Origin: Mugil cephalus
Lineage: Eukaryota > Chordata > Actinopteri > Mugiliformes > Mugilidae
Reading direction: 5' to 3'
NCBI RefSeq assembly: GCF_022458985.1
Contig: NC_061781.1
Span: forward strand, 16,023,501-16,087,500
DNA length: 64,000 nt
A model generated the notes under the pieces. That model did no database searches, was not told where the DNA came from, and saw nothing but the letters and a program-made list of their open reading frames with translations. Made by a program: the position numbers and the translations under genes. Of this stretch, positions 10,343-22,800 are shown in pieces (positions within the stretch are counted from its first letter, which is position 1; each line of letters starts with the position of its first letter).

Positions 10343-13300
10343 TTAGCCGAGCAAAGTCCTCCGAGTGTCTAAAAGAGCTGCCAAATCCCCATCGAGCTGG
10401 ACTCCAGACATGTTTTGGACCAGCCTACGATACCTCCCCACATCCACCAGAGGGCTCAACTTTTCCCTGCTCCTCTCCACGTCCTGCCGCCACACCTCTC
10501 TGCACCTCCGGAGGCCCTCTGCAGACCCTGGGTCGGGAGTGTCATCGATGCTCCCCTTCTCTGCCTCGCTTTCGTCTTCTTTGCAGAGTAACGCCGACAC
10601 CCCCTCTCTGAGTGACACCACCTCTTTTTCCAAAGCTGCGGCAAATATTTGAGATGTACCCCGGCCTCTTGTACCTCTGGCCGGCAGGATGGAGCAGGAC
10701 GCAGGGAGGTGCTCCAACAGTGAGTTCAAGAACTGGAGCATCTGGATGTGGCTGCAAAGGAACAGTAGACGCACATTTTGTTATTTCATCATGAAAAAAA
10801 GTTACAGTTCTTGAAGTCTTCGCAGCGTTTCTGTCGTTGTCAGCCGATTCACAACCGGACCCAGATGGGAGTTGATTTGCCAGATTTATATTTTTAAGTG
10901 CTCTGCTCTCCAGAGAATCCTAATCTCTTTAATATTCAGCAGAATATTGTGCTGACATCCATCTTAGCCAACTTCAAAGCACCGTCAACTTTAAAAACCA
11001 TTAATACAAACTGAGCTGTGCCCACCTCCGCGTGTAGACACTGAATACTGAAATACATGCTGGAAATGACAGACAACAGAATGAAAAGGTCAAATGTAAC
11101 GTACTCGGTGGAGTTTTCGCTAATAGGTCCGAGCATTTTTTCTAGTTAAAATCACCGTTTTCTTTGTTCCAAGATAAGACTGCACCCTTTCAGTGAATAA
11201 AACATTATTTACCTGGAATGGACAGACAGTTCTCCGCGGAAAGGAGTTATCTGATGCCAACGCAGCAGCATGAGAGCAGATGGTCCCGCAGAATTTAATA
11301 GTAGATACCCAGGGCTCGCTTCAATCTTCTCACAACCCACTCTTTTCTGAATCCAGCCATTTATATCACCTAAGCTGTTATCAGGGGAGTCGACGTGGAA
11401 GACGCAGCAGTCCAGCACCGCCAACAGACTCAGGAAGTCCTCTCTGGCCTCATCTGGACAAACAAAGAAGACAGTAATAAACATCCAAGCGTCAGAATTA
11501 AAACCTCAAGCCAAGTGAAGGCTTTTTGCGATTTTACCTGTTTTGAGTTGTGGGTTTTTCAGCAGTTGTGTTTGGAAATCATTATGAACGTCTAAGACGA
11601 CACGACCGCACTGCAGGACGGCCGGTGCCTGGCGGCTCACGAGGCCAAAAGCATCTCGTCTCTGGACGTAATGGAGCATGACACGGCACTTGACACGGCC
11701 AGAGTTCAGCAGAAGTGCCAGCTCGGTAACCGCAGTCACAGCCAGTCTGCATGTGTTGAGATCATTGATTGTGCTGGCGTTGTGTTGCCTGCTTCTTTTG
11801 GCTGTGGGCTCCAGGAACAGGGAGGCAGACCGGGAGGAGGAGGAGGAGGAGGCGGAGGAGGAGGAGGTGGAGGTGGATGGTGGCGAGGGGCAGGGCGAAG
11901 GGAGCAAGAACACTTGGCTCTGGGTCTGGATGACTGCAGGCGTTGAGCTCTGGCCTGCCTCTGTCAGGATGGATAAGCTCACACTGCTCACAGGTCTGGA
12001 ACAAAAATAACACATCACGAACAATCACGTATCAGATATAGATGGTGGGAAATGTGACTGGATATGTGATACAAAACTCCCGACTGTGTGTGTTTTAATA
12101 GATGCACTCGTGAATGCAGGCACACCGATTAACGCCCAATATTTCCAGGTGGCCAGATCTCATCTATAGTACAAGTGCGCCGATCAAAATGATGCAGTTG
12201 TGGTGGAAGTTTTTTTTTTTTGTTTGTTTTTTTTTGCCATGTTCTCAAATGAAAAAGCAAGAACAGGTAGATGGAGGAATCTGATAGCTCCTTGTTCCCA
12301 TAAAAGGAGCACGGAGAGTTATTAAAAACGTGTTGCCATGGCGACCACCTCGTCACCCTGTGTCTGCCTTGAAGTTGGATGGGTGGGGTGGGGGGGGTTA
12401 GAGGGGAGGGCAATCAAAGAGGCAAAAACAAAATCCTTTAAAAGAAAGCCTTGTTGATTTAATTGTGTGGTTTTTTTTTTGTGTGTGCGTGCGTTCGATT
12501 CAACGGGAACTAACCACGGCAACAAATGGCAGATGCATCTAACGAAGAGGCAGCGATATGGCCTGACAGACGGACAGCAGTACTTCTCGCTTGATTAAAA
12601 TATGGAGTGCCACATTAATAACTGCCGTTTCTTTACCATGCACACATGGTTCCACTCAACCAGATGAACTCATTAGGCCTCACAAGACTTTCTGTAATGA
12701 GCATTTTAGAGGAATCCCTGCTGATTATCAGGATATCTTCATGTTAAGTTGGCCATTTTTTAGCCGCACACAACCTGCACATTTACACACACACATAAAA
12801 ACTTAAAAGTGAATAATGTTTACAAAGAGCCGTCGCTAGTTAGTATCACTCCCACAACCACTCGGTCCTCGGTGACGCGATGCCACAGCTTGTCAATTTG
12901 AGGTTTTGAAGACACTGCTGGCATGACTTGCATCTTGTCATCCAAGGCATCAGCCTTTGACTCATCATCATCTTCTTCACAGTCCCACAGAGCAATAAGG
13001 CCCTCCTAGACAGAAAGTGCAAAGATTATAATCAGCCGCGACAAGTGTCTGACAGCATTGACAGCAATAGCAGTTTACGTCAGACGTTTCAGCTTGAACA
13101 GCCATTTAGGCACAAATGGAGCGGACTTTTAAAACGTTATTTAAAAATCTGTAGCACCGTTGGGAAAATGAGTATTTGAGATGTAGGTTTCAGTTAAAAC
13201 AATTAAAGTTTTTAATTGAATGTAGCACATTCCAATTGGTAATGTGAGATTGGTGTTTGAGCCGATCAACACGTTTTTAAAACGATTAACTGTTTTAAAT

Positions 13301-15959
13301 TAAAAATTGCTTGAAGGGTGGCGTTTTTGTCTTAATGCATAGCAGAGCTACTTGGTACAGTTAAGATAAGAAAAGCATTTATGAATCACCAGTGGGAGTA
13401 AAATTTAGTTTATTTATAAAACATGCAAAAAAAATTGTAATTAAAGAAGAACTGAAGTGGACTGAAATCGGCCAATACAATCTTTAAGATTGAAAAAAGA
13501 AAACTTGATGGGGTCATCACTACCGCAAACAGATAACATCCAAATTATAAACACAGAATCTCTTGTACTGATTTTACATTTTCTCTAATGAGAGCAAACA
13601 TGTTGTGATGCGCTTATAAAATAGTTGGGGTTTCCCAGGCCACTAAAAAAGGCCAGTATTGTAACACAGCATAACGCTTCTTTATATCATGATTGCTAAT
13701 GTACGACTTCTTTTCATGGACCTCACCTGCTCAGGATGGGTGAGAACAGCCTCTCTTTCTGAGACCACGTCAGTGAGGGCCTGCACCGACTGCTGTAAAA
13801 CTCTGTCCTTCACTCTCACTTCTCGCTGTAGCTCTTGAAGCACGGCCAGTCCGCTCTGAATCACAAATCATGTGTGATTGACGGCATATATTAAAAAAAA
13901 ATGAACACATGTTGAGAGGCAGAAATTAAGTTGAGATGTCACACAAACACCACCATCAGGTCGTTACGTAGAATAACACGACTGGACAGTAGTTTAAATG
14001 ATAATTGCAATACAGATCCATTTCTTTTTTTTCCCCACAATTTTTATATACATCACAATATGACGTGTGAATGTGCAACGTCAAATTGATATTGCAATCT
14101 ATTTTATGTCAAATACAACTCTTCTCGCCAGTCAATTGGGTTCACTCAGGAAAATGAATGAATTTGTTTGGTGTTTTCATTTTGGAGGCTGTGGTTTGTC
14201 ATATTGTTAATTTGTTTCTATTATTCTGAGAATGCATTTATTTTGTGTGTCTATATTATACACAAATGCCAAAGTTAATGTACTTGCACATACTCTCTAC
14301 AAACTAACATTTCCATTTTTAAATATTTCTATCAATTTTTCCCACATACTTGTCATCTATTATTCAATCGTGATCCACTTTGTAAACAACGTTTGATGCG
14401 AAGGTTTACGGAAACGTCCTTCTTCACGTGCCTTTTCTAAATTTACTTACTATACGAGGGATCAGTAAAGTTACATCTCATCTTAGCATTATGACTGACC
14501 AGTCCTCCATCATAAGGCTGGAAGATTTAACGTTGCTGCCCCCGACCCAGTATAAAATCTCACCTGTAGTCTGGATTCTAAAGCTTGAAGAGTGAGGAGA
14601 TAGTTCTCTGGTGGAGGAGGGGTTATCTTTGGTGCATCGTTGTCCTGGCCACGCTGAAAAAAAAGTATTTCCAATTAGTCACTGTGCTCCTCTTTCGTCA
14701 TTTTTATTTATTTTTTTGCTCGTTATAAACAGAATTTCGAGCAACTGTCAATTACCAGTAAAACAAAAAAGATAAATGAGTATGTCTTACGGAATATGAA
14801 ATGCCACAGAGGTCGGTTATGAGGAACCTTTCCAGAGGCTGCTCTGCTGCACCTTGATCCTTAAATACCAGCAGCATCTGGTCCGTTCCACATCCCAGGA
14901 AGTCGTCCACGTGGACGGAGCTGACACCTGACCACTGGGAGGCTATCTGGAGAGGAGTGTTTAACGTTTAAAAAAAAAAAAACAATGAGAGTGTATTCAC
15001 AAAAAAGAATCCACTGATAATGAGATTGCAGTTTTACATACCTGAAACGTTTCCTTCCATACAGCGCAGACCTGTCCCTGGTGAGAGGATATGACAAACA
15101 GGCATCCATTTCTCCCCGCGTGAACCACCTGAATACTCTCAGGTTGCTCAAAGGGCAGCTGACATATGTCTCTTACTATTCCACCCTCACAATAAACGAG
15201 TTGCTGGTTAGAAGTTGCTGCAACCACCACACATTCAAGCACACCACCTGACCTGTCAGCTGAGAGCACCAAGCTGCACTTTGTGATGCTTAAATAGGGA
15301 GGAGGTAAAATCGTAGCACCGTCGAACATTTGTCCATCCTCGACAAGACACCCGAGTGCTTGCCGTGTGGACTTGAAGCATATTTCTGAGTTGCTTTGGA
15401 GCCCAAGAACAAATGTCTGTCCTTTGTGGCAGGGGAGTTCTCCCACAACACAGTGGGACAACCGGGCGGGTACCTGTCTAACCCCTCCTGTCTGCACAGA
15501 TGCGTAAAAGACACTTTCCTCATGGGTCCACAACACTGTGGGGCCCTGCAGGATGTCCACGTTCTCATTTATTTCATAGGGGACTTTAAAGTCAAAGCGG
15601 TGCTCCAGACGGTTTGAGCTGCTCAGCGAGAGGAGACTATACTTAAAGCCTTTTCCTTTCTCGCCCTTCTTTGTCAGTAAGACACACGGTGCCGTGACTC
15701 TCTTCTGGACGTCCACGGCACATTTACATTTCACGATGTCCACATGAGCTGATCTTTTGCGGCTGATGACAGCCGCCCCGTCTGCTGCCTTCACGAACCC
15801 GTTGTCCTCCCGTCTAAACGAAAGCCGGCGGAACGTCAGCTCGGTTGTTTCGTTATCTTTCGTGTTTGACGCCCGTTCACAGTCAAACAAGATTACGTTT
15901 CCACACAGTGAAAGCCGGTGGGGATTTTGACGCAAATCTTCCGAGCACAAGCTCTCCAT
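10343..15959 (-). CDS. fancb: Fanconi anaemia complementation group B protein
   Basis: Complete coding region of eight exons on the minus strand: 15042-15959, 14791-14946, 14564-14653, 13727-13855, 12824-13005, 11538-11995, 11213-11453 and 10343-10751. They join in phase to 860 codons plus TAA, against 859 aa for human FANCB. The start ATG at 15959 opens MESLCSEDLRQN. Recognisable FANCB segments include VDDFLGCGTDQMLLVF (exon 2), a coiled-coil-like helix in exon 4 (LAVLQELQREVRVKDRVLQQ) and KLWHRVTEDRVVVGV in exon 5. FANCB has no known enzyme motif; with FANCL and FAAP100 it forms the catalytic module of the nuclear core complex that monoubiquitinates FANCD2-FANCI at DNA interstrand crosslinks. 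Exon 6 carries a serine-rich low-complexity stretch from a triplet repeat. The exon 5 donor (TTT|GTAAAC at 12824) was chosen because it restores phase just before an in-frame stop. The gene is divergent from mospd2, as in human. Confidence 0.93.
11833..11878. repeat. GGA/TCC triplet-rich repeat inside fancb exon 6
   Basis: An imperfect GGA repeat on the plus strand. On the fancb strand it encodes a run of Ser with a few Ala and Arg (SSSSASSSSSSRSASL). The repeat unit is three bases and in frame, so length changes would not shift the reading frame. Confidence 0.85.
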
Positions 15960-16531
15960 TATGTTTTGGAAAGTCTCCGGGTTCCTTTAAAGTTCGATTC
16001 CTCCTTATTTACGTCTTACGCAAACGGCATTCCTAATTAGTAGAGTATAACGTAAGTGTCATGCGTGTTACAAGTGGATATAAATACAGACAACTGCTAC
16101 ATTTACTCGTGTTCAACGTGTCACACACTGACACAACTGTAAACACTGGAAGTAGCGCGCCAAATTAAACTGAACGCTTCCTGTTAGCCCAGGTGCATTG
16201 TGGGTGAAGAGGATTGGTAAACAACAGTGAGTCGACGAGATTAAGCTAATGTGTGCGGTTTGACAGCTCTGTGTTTAAACGAGCCAGCTGTGCGAACGAT
16301 TAGCTGAATACTTTTGCTGGGACCTTGAAAACAATTCAACTCTTCCTGCACCCGCTCAGTCCGAAACGAACAGCGTAGAGGTGGAGCCAGTGGTCACGAC
16401 CGGAGCCAAAATGGCAGCGACTAGACGTCAGCTGCACACTCGGCACTGATTCATCAGAACAACATCAGCTAGCTGAGTAACTAACTAGCTGCCTGAACAC
16501 GGAACTGCCACAGACCCGGGCATAGCTGAAT
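15960..16531. promoter_or_regulatory. Shared divergent promoter interval of fancb and mospd2
   Basis: Only 572 bp separate the two start codons, which face away from each other, so both transcripts must start here (or in a 5' exon inside it). Visible motifs are an E2F-like GCGCGCCAAA at 16155-16164, ETS-type GGAAGT at 16148-16153 and CTTCCTG near 16178, and GCATTGTGGG near 16195. No TATA box is obvious next to either gene. An E2F site would fit the S-phase expression expected of a Fanconi gene; that link is inferred. Confidence 0.7.
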
Positions 16532-16771
16532 ATGGCTGAACTTGATCCGCACGAAGGAGAGCAGGTAAAGACCTCTTGAACACACTCGCCTTCCTTGTCT
16601 TTCTTACAGTTAAAACCAAATACACATGTGACGGGAGCGAACTTTGTTTTGACAGGACCTCGAAAAGAAAATTCAGGAAACGAGGCAGAGATTCAACAAT
16701 GAGTTGCTGCAAGGTAACAGAAGCTGCTGGTATTGACTCCCCACAAGGCACCTGCCCTCGGGTTAACTTTA

Positions 16772-16829
<58 letters not shown>

Positions 16830-19800
16830 ATTGTCACCCAGTTTACATGAATTCAAATATGAAAGTTACGCGTCCACTAGTTACTCTCACTTTGCGTCAT
16901 GTTGGCAGCATGTTGACCTAAATGCTCAGAGCACACGCAAGCTTCAGCATTTGTTTACATTAGCCGCTACAAGTAGCAGTTTAGATCAATAGACAGTGGC
17001 CTTGATCGGAGTTGACTGCTCATCAAGGACAATGTGGGTTTGATCATGAAAGCCATTGTGGAGGAAAGTGAAACCATGACCCTTTGAATGTCATGTGATT
17101 CGTTTTTTTTACGTTTGTGTTTGCAGATTCAGCGGAGAAGTATGACTCCAGGGATGTGGAAAGGCTTGAAAAAGAGGATGCCCTCGTGGAGGGATATCTG
17201 ACGTGGAGGATGTATGTGGTTGACGATGCCTTGAAAATGATTGATGAGAGTCTCCAGTGGAGAAAAGAATTTGGTGTGAATGGTAAGACGCCATGGCATA
17301 ACTTTACCACCTCATAACAGGTGTGGATCAGCTCCACTCGTCTAAATAAATTAGTCCTGAATTAGAAATGGGATTAGGGAATTGGACAAAATTTAAATGT
17401 GCACCATTCCAGCTTTTGAAGTTCAATATCAAGCCCTGCCTAAAAGGAAAAAAATTTTATGTTGCCACATTGAGCGGTTTCCAAGCTTACTACACAGATC
17501 AGTGGTTGTCTTTGTGCCTCTCTGGGATGAATCCAGACAGAGCTGTCATTGTGTGTTAAACACCCATATTTCCATACATGCTGCTGACCCTGAGAACAGC
17601 CCCCATTGTTTCTCTTCAGTATTTCTCAGAGGTGCTGTTTGTTGGTCCTGAATCCAGCAAATTAAATTTGTCAAACTGTTGTTTTTGGGGAAATTTTATT
17701 TATTTGAGTAATTACCCATGACCACATGGTGCCATATGACTCTGTCTGTATGCTAGTGTTAGTGTTAAATCTTTTGAAAAGGGTTGATGACAAAAGTGCT
17801 ATTTTCTGTCAACTCTGACAGTTTCAGGAAGGCCCAGTTTAAGGAAACTGGGTTCCACAACCGTGAACTTTTTGCATGATAACCGAGTGACTTCCTCTTG
17901 ATGAACTAAGCTTGAACGCAGTTTTATTTTCAATCTGTTTTGGTTATGAGACTCGCAGAAAGAAAAAGATTCTTAAAGATAAAGGAAACAGGTAGCCTTT
18001 CTACACTCTCCCTTCAGTGTTATGTTTTGTGTAGTTATGCTTTGGATGAGAATAAATACCACTTGACAGCGCAGCTTCTTCCTTCCTGTGCGTTTCAGAT
18101 ATTCAAGAGAGCACGATTCCCAAATGGATGTTCGAGACTGGGGCCGTCTACCTCCATGGCTATGACAAAGAGGGCAACAAGCTCTGTATGCACACATTAT
18201 TTTGAATTTGTCAACTATATGTGGGGAACTTTAATGTTATACACTTATAAGCCAGTCTTTATGTTTTGGCAATATGGGTTAAATGAAATTATAATGTAGA
18301 AAGGTAGAAAAAAAAAAACATAACCAAACAAAAATGTATTTTTCCTTTTTTAGTTTGGTTTAAGGTAAAGCTACACGTAAAGGATGCAAAGACGATCATG
18401 GACAAGAAGAAGTATGTGGCTTTCTGGCTGGAGCGCTACGCGAAGAAAGAACCTGGGATGCCGCTCACTGTTGTGTTCGATATGACAGAATCCGGCCTCA
18501 GCAACATAGTAAGTCCTTTGTAATTTTACGACTGAGCTCTTTCCCGAATTCATGTCCCTAATCTCAATGCTGATTTTTCAGAACTGGTGTTGCGTTTTCT
18601 CGGGTTAGAAAATGACTTTTTCCGCGACTGTCGCCGCGATGCTGTCGAGCTGAGCTGTGGTCTTGCAGGGCCTGCTGCTCCTCACTGGTTTTACACTTTG
18701 GAGATTAAAGTAACCTTTAAATCCCGATGGTCAATTCGAGTGGGCTGTCTAATCCTTAGACCCGCTGCGCTGTTAGCTCGTCGACGGAGTCGGTGTATTC
18801 CATTGGTTCGGCTCCTTTCTGAAGAAATTGCTCAATTAAATACAAAACAGTTACACGAGCAAGCCTAAAAGAATAAATAGATTTTCAACTGAAATGTAAA
18901 ATGAGTAGATTATAGGATCAGTTGGTAAAGCAGCCCTACTGAGGCCTGTTGCACCACAGTGTGAGCCAGAGCAAGGTTAGCCCATATGATCTCATTAAGG
19001 TTTGGGAGTGAGTCTCCTGCATAGCAATGAGGCTTCTAGCCAATTATAGAGGCTTGCTAGGGTATAAGGGCTGCTTCTATTGACATATTGGCTTTTTTTC
19101 TCTGATGATGTTCAGTTAACATGAACCTGTATGGTGAACATTTATCATGAAATGACTTCAAGCATGGCGGAACATTTCACCCTGTTATTTTTAGATTTGC
19201 AATATTAATGTTGTATCTAAAATGCCTTAATCAGAAGCCCTTTATTATGTATGTGTGGCGAAAACGCATTAAGTTCTCAGACATTTGCTCTTTTCCAACT
19301 TAGACTGTCTTGAAAAAATGCAAGCGCTTGATGGATAATTGTCTATGTTGCAAATTGTTCATGAAAGATAAATAAAAATGTCACGAATTTCGCAAAAAAT
19401 TAGCTGAATAACGTCCTAAAGACTTTGTCAGACAGAATGTCGGAGAGATTGTGCTGGGGATCATTAAGAGGAGCTTGTAATGAATTTTCATTTAATGTTA
19501 AGTGGGTCACTTCAGATCTAGAGGCGGTTTTGAGAGAACAAACATTCTCCCCAGTGAAAATTGTTTGTTAAAGCATACTATGTACTTGAAGGCTTTTATG
19601 AGATTCTGCTTTCTAAATCACTGTGTGTTCTTTATCCTTTCCAATTTTTATTTCAGGACATGGACTTTGTAAAGTACATCATCAACTGCTTCAAAGTATA
19701 TTATCCAAAGTTTTTATGTAAGTAAGAAAGGTTCTTGTAAAAGCAAGATTGATATCGATCCACGTTCACACGTTATATTCTCAAACCTTGGAAACAAATC

Positions 19801-22800
19801 TCATTGGCAATTTTTTTTTCCCTCATTCCAGCCAAAATGATCATAGTGGAAATGCCTTGGATCATGAATGGTGAGTCTAAATGACAAATTTTATGTTTAA
19901 TCACACTTATATAATAATATATAATGTGACTCTCTGTGACATCTCAGGTGTAAAACGTGTCTCTTCTTTACAGCTGCGTGGAAGATTGTGAAGACGTGGT
20001 TGGGTCCAGAAGCCATCAGCAAACTCAAGTTTGCATCCAGAACTGAAATCTTGAATTACATAGGCCCCGAGTACCTGCCACCTCACATGGGTGGAACGGT
20101 ATGTTCTTATATCCCCAATATGTACATATTTATTTTTATGTGTTGGATTATTATACAAGTTTTTATTATTATTTATACGAGTGTGTTGTGTAATGATGTG
20201 AAATGATTCCTTTTATAAGTTACATCCTGTTTTTAGCATGTACATAATATATTGTCGTTGGTCTTATTAGTGGCATTTGTATTGATTATAAAATACCTAA
20301 GCTCATCTTTAAGAGCAGTTAAACAATGAAAACGGAACATCATCAGCGTACACTCGTCCATTCACCCGGGATGGAGAAATTGCGCTTTGTCATTTCACTA
20401 AATACTTAAGAGAGCATTATTATTTAACTTTTTTTTTTGTAACTGCAACTGTCAAAGGCGTTCACATATTAATTCAGGATGATAATGAACGCACTATATG
20501 AGGCCCGTGCCTGTAGTGATGTAAATTGTCTGGCTGTGTTCCAGGACCTGTTCAAGTATAGCTACCCGCCTCTTCCCGACGACGACTTCCAAACGCCCAT
20601 CGGTGACAACGGACCTATTGTTAGCGAGGATGAGACGGAGAACAAAGAGGGTGAAGCGAAGGGCACAGCTGCCCTTGAGTCCAGCTTCAACTCTGATGTT
20701 GTGGCAAAGCCCAAAAAGGTACAGTTTATATCTATCCGGTCGTTATTAATCGTTCAGGAAGGTAGATGAGCTGTTTAAATGTTGTCACCTCTGGACGACA
20801 CACGGCAGCAGGCACGGCTTCTTTGTGGCTTCTTTGGTGCGACTCTCTGTCTGAATACAGATGGGTTGTTGCTGATGTTGATACTAATACAGTTAGAACG
20901 ACTAATGTGCTAATAACTGCTTTGACATTTGCCGGGAGCTGAGCATGGTTATTTTCTGATTGCCGCAGCATTTCAGACTAGATATTATTGATATTCGTTC
21001 TCCCTCTTCTCTTGCAAGTTGAGCGCGATTCCAGCATGTCCGGCTTCCTGGCAAGTAATGCTCTAATATGGTAACCATTAAGCTCTGTGAAGGTGACTCT
21101 CTGAATCTATTTAGCCGCTCTCGCGTCGCAGAAACCACATTACGTCTCTCAGTTTCTCATGTGGTCCGCGGGGGTTATCTGTAAACTTAAGCCCCTCCAC
21201 ATTGTAGCTGAATTCCTGTTCCCCAGCAGCAGCGCGGCGTTATCACTGGAACAACCCCGCGGGCCCAATATGTTGGCGGCGCCGCCAAAGTCCACACCGG
21301 TTGCCGGGGGCGCAGCTTTCGTCACAGATTCTGCCCACTCTTTTACAAGAACATCCCCACCTCATGATCTTTTTTTTGCTTCTTTTCTAGCATGAAAATA
21401 GATGGGTGGGTATTTAGCGAGTCGTCTCAGGAGCAACTCGGTATCAGGACACCCTGTTGAACAGTGATGCATGTGTTTTTCAGCTTTTTTTTTTTTTTTA
21501 TGTTGCATGTGTTGCAGCTGTTATTCACAGAAGTCCATTTTCCAGGTAGCACAACCTATATTTTAGCCGGCTGTCTATAGGGAAAAAAAAAAACCTATAT
21601 CTGCTCAAGAGACCCAGCGTTGCTATGTCACGCAGAGCTGCTCCCCTGAGCCTCCTAAGCCTCTCCGAGCAAACTGTGCTCCCATTGTTCGTAAATACCA
21701 CATTGGTTATGCACAACAGATTTAGATGTACAAAACGGTGATATGCAAATAAGTCATTTGTTAGTCTAAACTGTAATCTGCTGGCACAAGGCTGGAGTCT
21801 GTTAATGCTCTTACCCCCACTCTTACTGGCGTATTTTTCGTTGAGAGTGGCATGAACTCGCTCTCCTTAACACCCCGGCGAATGAGTGTATCTCCCTTTG
21901 ACACCGTTATTTGATTTAGTTGTTTTCCGCCCCTGTGTTATTACAGGAACTACGGTCCTCTGAGGTGTTTGGACTCAATGTCAAAACACTTGAGTCAGCC
22001 CTGTGGGAAAGAGGAAGTTTTCAGGCTCGCCAAATGAAAGTTACACAATCACCCTGAGGTGATGCAAACTCGAACGCAGAGAAGACGTTACTTTATTTAA
22101 TATATAGACGTGTCTGAATACACCTGTCATGTGGTCTTGTGCCTTTATTAGTTTGTCCAAGTCTGAAGGCGGAATTATCACCATGATTAAAATCATTTTA
22201 ATGATTATTCAGCTTCTAACATCAGATTAAGATCTTATTATTATACTCTTATTATAACTGGAGTCTGGAAACTTGAACTCCACTCTGTGGTATCTTCAAT
22301 TCAAGGCTTTGGTGTCGGTTGGAAGGCGACCAACTATACTGTAACTCACAGTTGAAGCCAGTCTGAGCACATTCCTCAGTACATGTGTGTCTGCTTGTGA
22401 TCCATCTTGTCGTCCCGTCCGTTACCACCACCACCCATCATCCGACCTGACCTGAATTCTTCTGGATTCCAGGAAGCGCTGCACCAGTAACACCACGGCT
22501 TCTGGAAGCTAATTGCCTTTCTCTCTGTTTTGAAACAAGGGCTGGAGGTGGTAAGACAATGAAGGATCTCAGAGTCCAGAAGATTTCTGCTGGCTGGAAA
22601 GACAGGTGTACTCGCGTGACTCAAATTACTGCCAGTCAGCCGACTGACGTCCCCAGCGCCCACTTTGACATGTTCATCCCTGGGCATGTCCTGGACCTTA
22701 CATTTCAATTTGCCCCTCTGTTTAAAAAAAAACACAAAACTCCTGACCTTGTTATTGAGGGATGTGGATTTAATAATGGGAAGCTTTTCATTTGCACTGT

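Noticed and set aside
10365-10652. Plus-strand frames of 95 aa and 60 aa over the last fancb exon
   Set aside because: They are antisense shadows of a well-supported fancb exon.
10936-11136. Minus-strand 66-aa frame as an extra fancb exon
   Set aside because: The flanking exons 11213-11453 and 10343-10751 already join in phase (AG + C), and this frame shows no FANCB similarity.
11671-12010. Gly- and Glu-rich plus-strand frames
   Set aside because: Artefacts of the GGA triplet repeat opposite fancb exon 6.
16576-16992. 138-aa frame and its Thr-His antisense partner across the TG repeat
   Set aside because: Open only because of the microsatellite; true mospd2 exon 2 is 16656-16713.
18905-19050. 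Possible dispersed repeat in mospd2 intron 5 (GGCCTGTTGCACCA motif)
   Set aside because: Only a short remembered motif, with no paired end or target duplication; too weak to list.
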